This document shows, one piece after another, positions 6,632-6,702 of a stretch of 6,702 nucleotides of DNA. Below the pieces are notes generated by a model, which worked only from the letters and a program-made list of their open reading frames with translations, did no database searches and had not been told where the DNA came from. The stretch covers positions 1 through 6,702 of the forward strand of contig DNAU01000099.1 of the NCBI GenBank assembly GCA_003491925.1. Direction: 5' to 3'. The first letter of the stretch is position 1. Every line of letters begins with the position of its first letter. The stretch is from Chloroflexota bacterium. GTDB lineage: Bacteria; Chloroflexota; Dormibacteria; Aeolococcales; Aeolococcaceae. A program made the translations under genes and the position numbers.

Positions 6632-6702
6632 TGGGCGATACTGGGCTCGAACCAGTGACCTCCAGCTTGTCGAGCTGGCGCTCTAGCCAACTGAGCTAAT
6701 CG
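6632..6702 (-). tRNA. tRNA-Val (GAC), 5' end cut by window edge
   Basis: All arms fold on the minus strand. The D arm is GCTC-AGTTGGCTA-GAGC, the anticodon arm CCAGC-TCGACAA-GCTGG, the variable loop AGGTC, and the T arm ACTGG-TTCGAGC-CCAGT. The 3' acceptor strand is ATCGCCC plus discriminator A. The matching 5' strand would be GGGCGAT, of which only CGAT lies inside the window, so three bases are missing. With five-pair stem geometry the anticodon is GAC, which reads valine codons GUC and GUU. The residue at position 33 is C, where U is almost invariant. CCA is not encoded (the next bases are TCA), so it must be added enzymatically. The 3' end points toward the mobile elements. Confidence 0.85.

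Noticed and set aside
6369..6686. Small plus-strand frame ending ...GRYWARTSDLQLVELAL
   Set aside because: Its end is a translation of the antisense strand of the tRNA, a well-known source of false proteins, and the rest covers the IS110 leader.
6632..6702. Attachment-site duplication of the tRNA 3' end elsewhere in the window
   Set aside because: I looked for GGTTCGAGCCCAGT-like copies near the other element ends and saw none; no integrase gene is present.

Overview
The window is high-GC DNA made almost entirely of mobile elements stacked beside a tRNA gene. GC-rich wobble positions, the protein families and a tRNA-Val with no encoded CCA all suggest an Actinomycetota host, possibly Thermoleophilia/Solirubrobacterales. 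The phylum is a fair inference; anything finer is a guess.

Region 1 (about 23-4364) is a complete-looking transposon of about 4.34 kb. It is bounded by a perfect 15-bp inverted repeat (23-37 and 4350-4364). Inside are four minus-strand genes in one tight operon. In transcription order these are a zinc-ribbon/HTH protein of DUF6431 type, a DDE transposase of the Mu/Tn552/TnsB/IS481-like superfamily (D160, D222, E258; 35-residue D-E spacing) with a (Gly-Asp)n acidic tail, an ExeA/TniB/TnsC-like AAA+ ATPase, and a DUF3987-type ATPase with a C-terminal winged-helix-like end. The last three are joined by ATGA stop/start overlaps. A 13-bp hairpin lies in the operon leader, and a second transposase-site-like motif lies inside the right end. 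The likely logic is that the transposase cuts and joins, the AAA+ protein selects or activates the target, and the DUF6431 and DUF3987 proteins are accessory factors of unknown role. This four-gene element is the best candidate for an undescribed system here.

Region 2 (4365-4943) starts exactly at the transposon's right end. It holds the last ~125 codons of an IS1380-family transposase on the plus strand (4365-4742), followed by about 200 bp of apparent IS1380 tail.

Region 3 (about 4944-6492) is an IS110-family element with a 361-aa minus-strand transposase, inverted TATGGAGG motifs near its ends and a long non-coding stretch (4952-5284) downstream of the gene. That layout resembles the IS1111 subgroup, whose guide (seek/bridge) RNA comes from this region. 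Two short matches between this stretch and the element's flanks look like possible guides. The leader upstream of the gene (6371-6455) can also fold strongly.

Region 4 (6493-6702) has about 140 bp with no gene, containing a 13-bp direct repeat, and then the minus-strand tRNA-Val(GAC), missing only its first three bases at the window edge. Its 3' end faces the mobile-element cluster, and its anticodon loop has C where U33 is nearly invariant.
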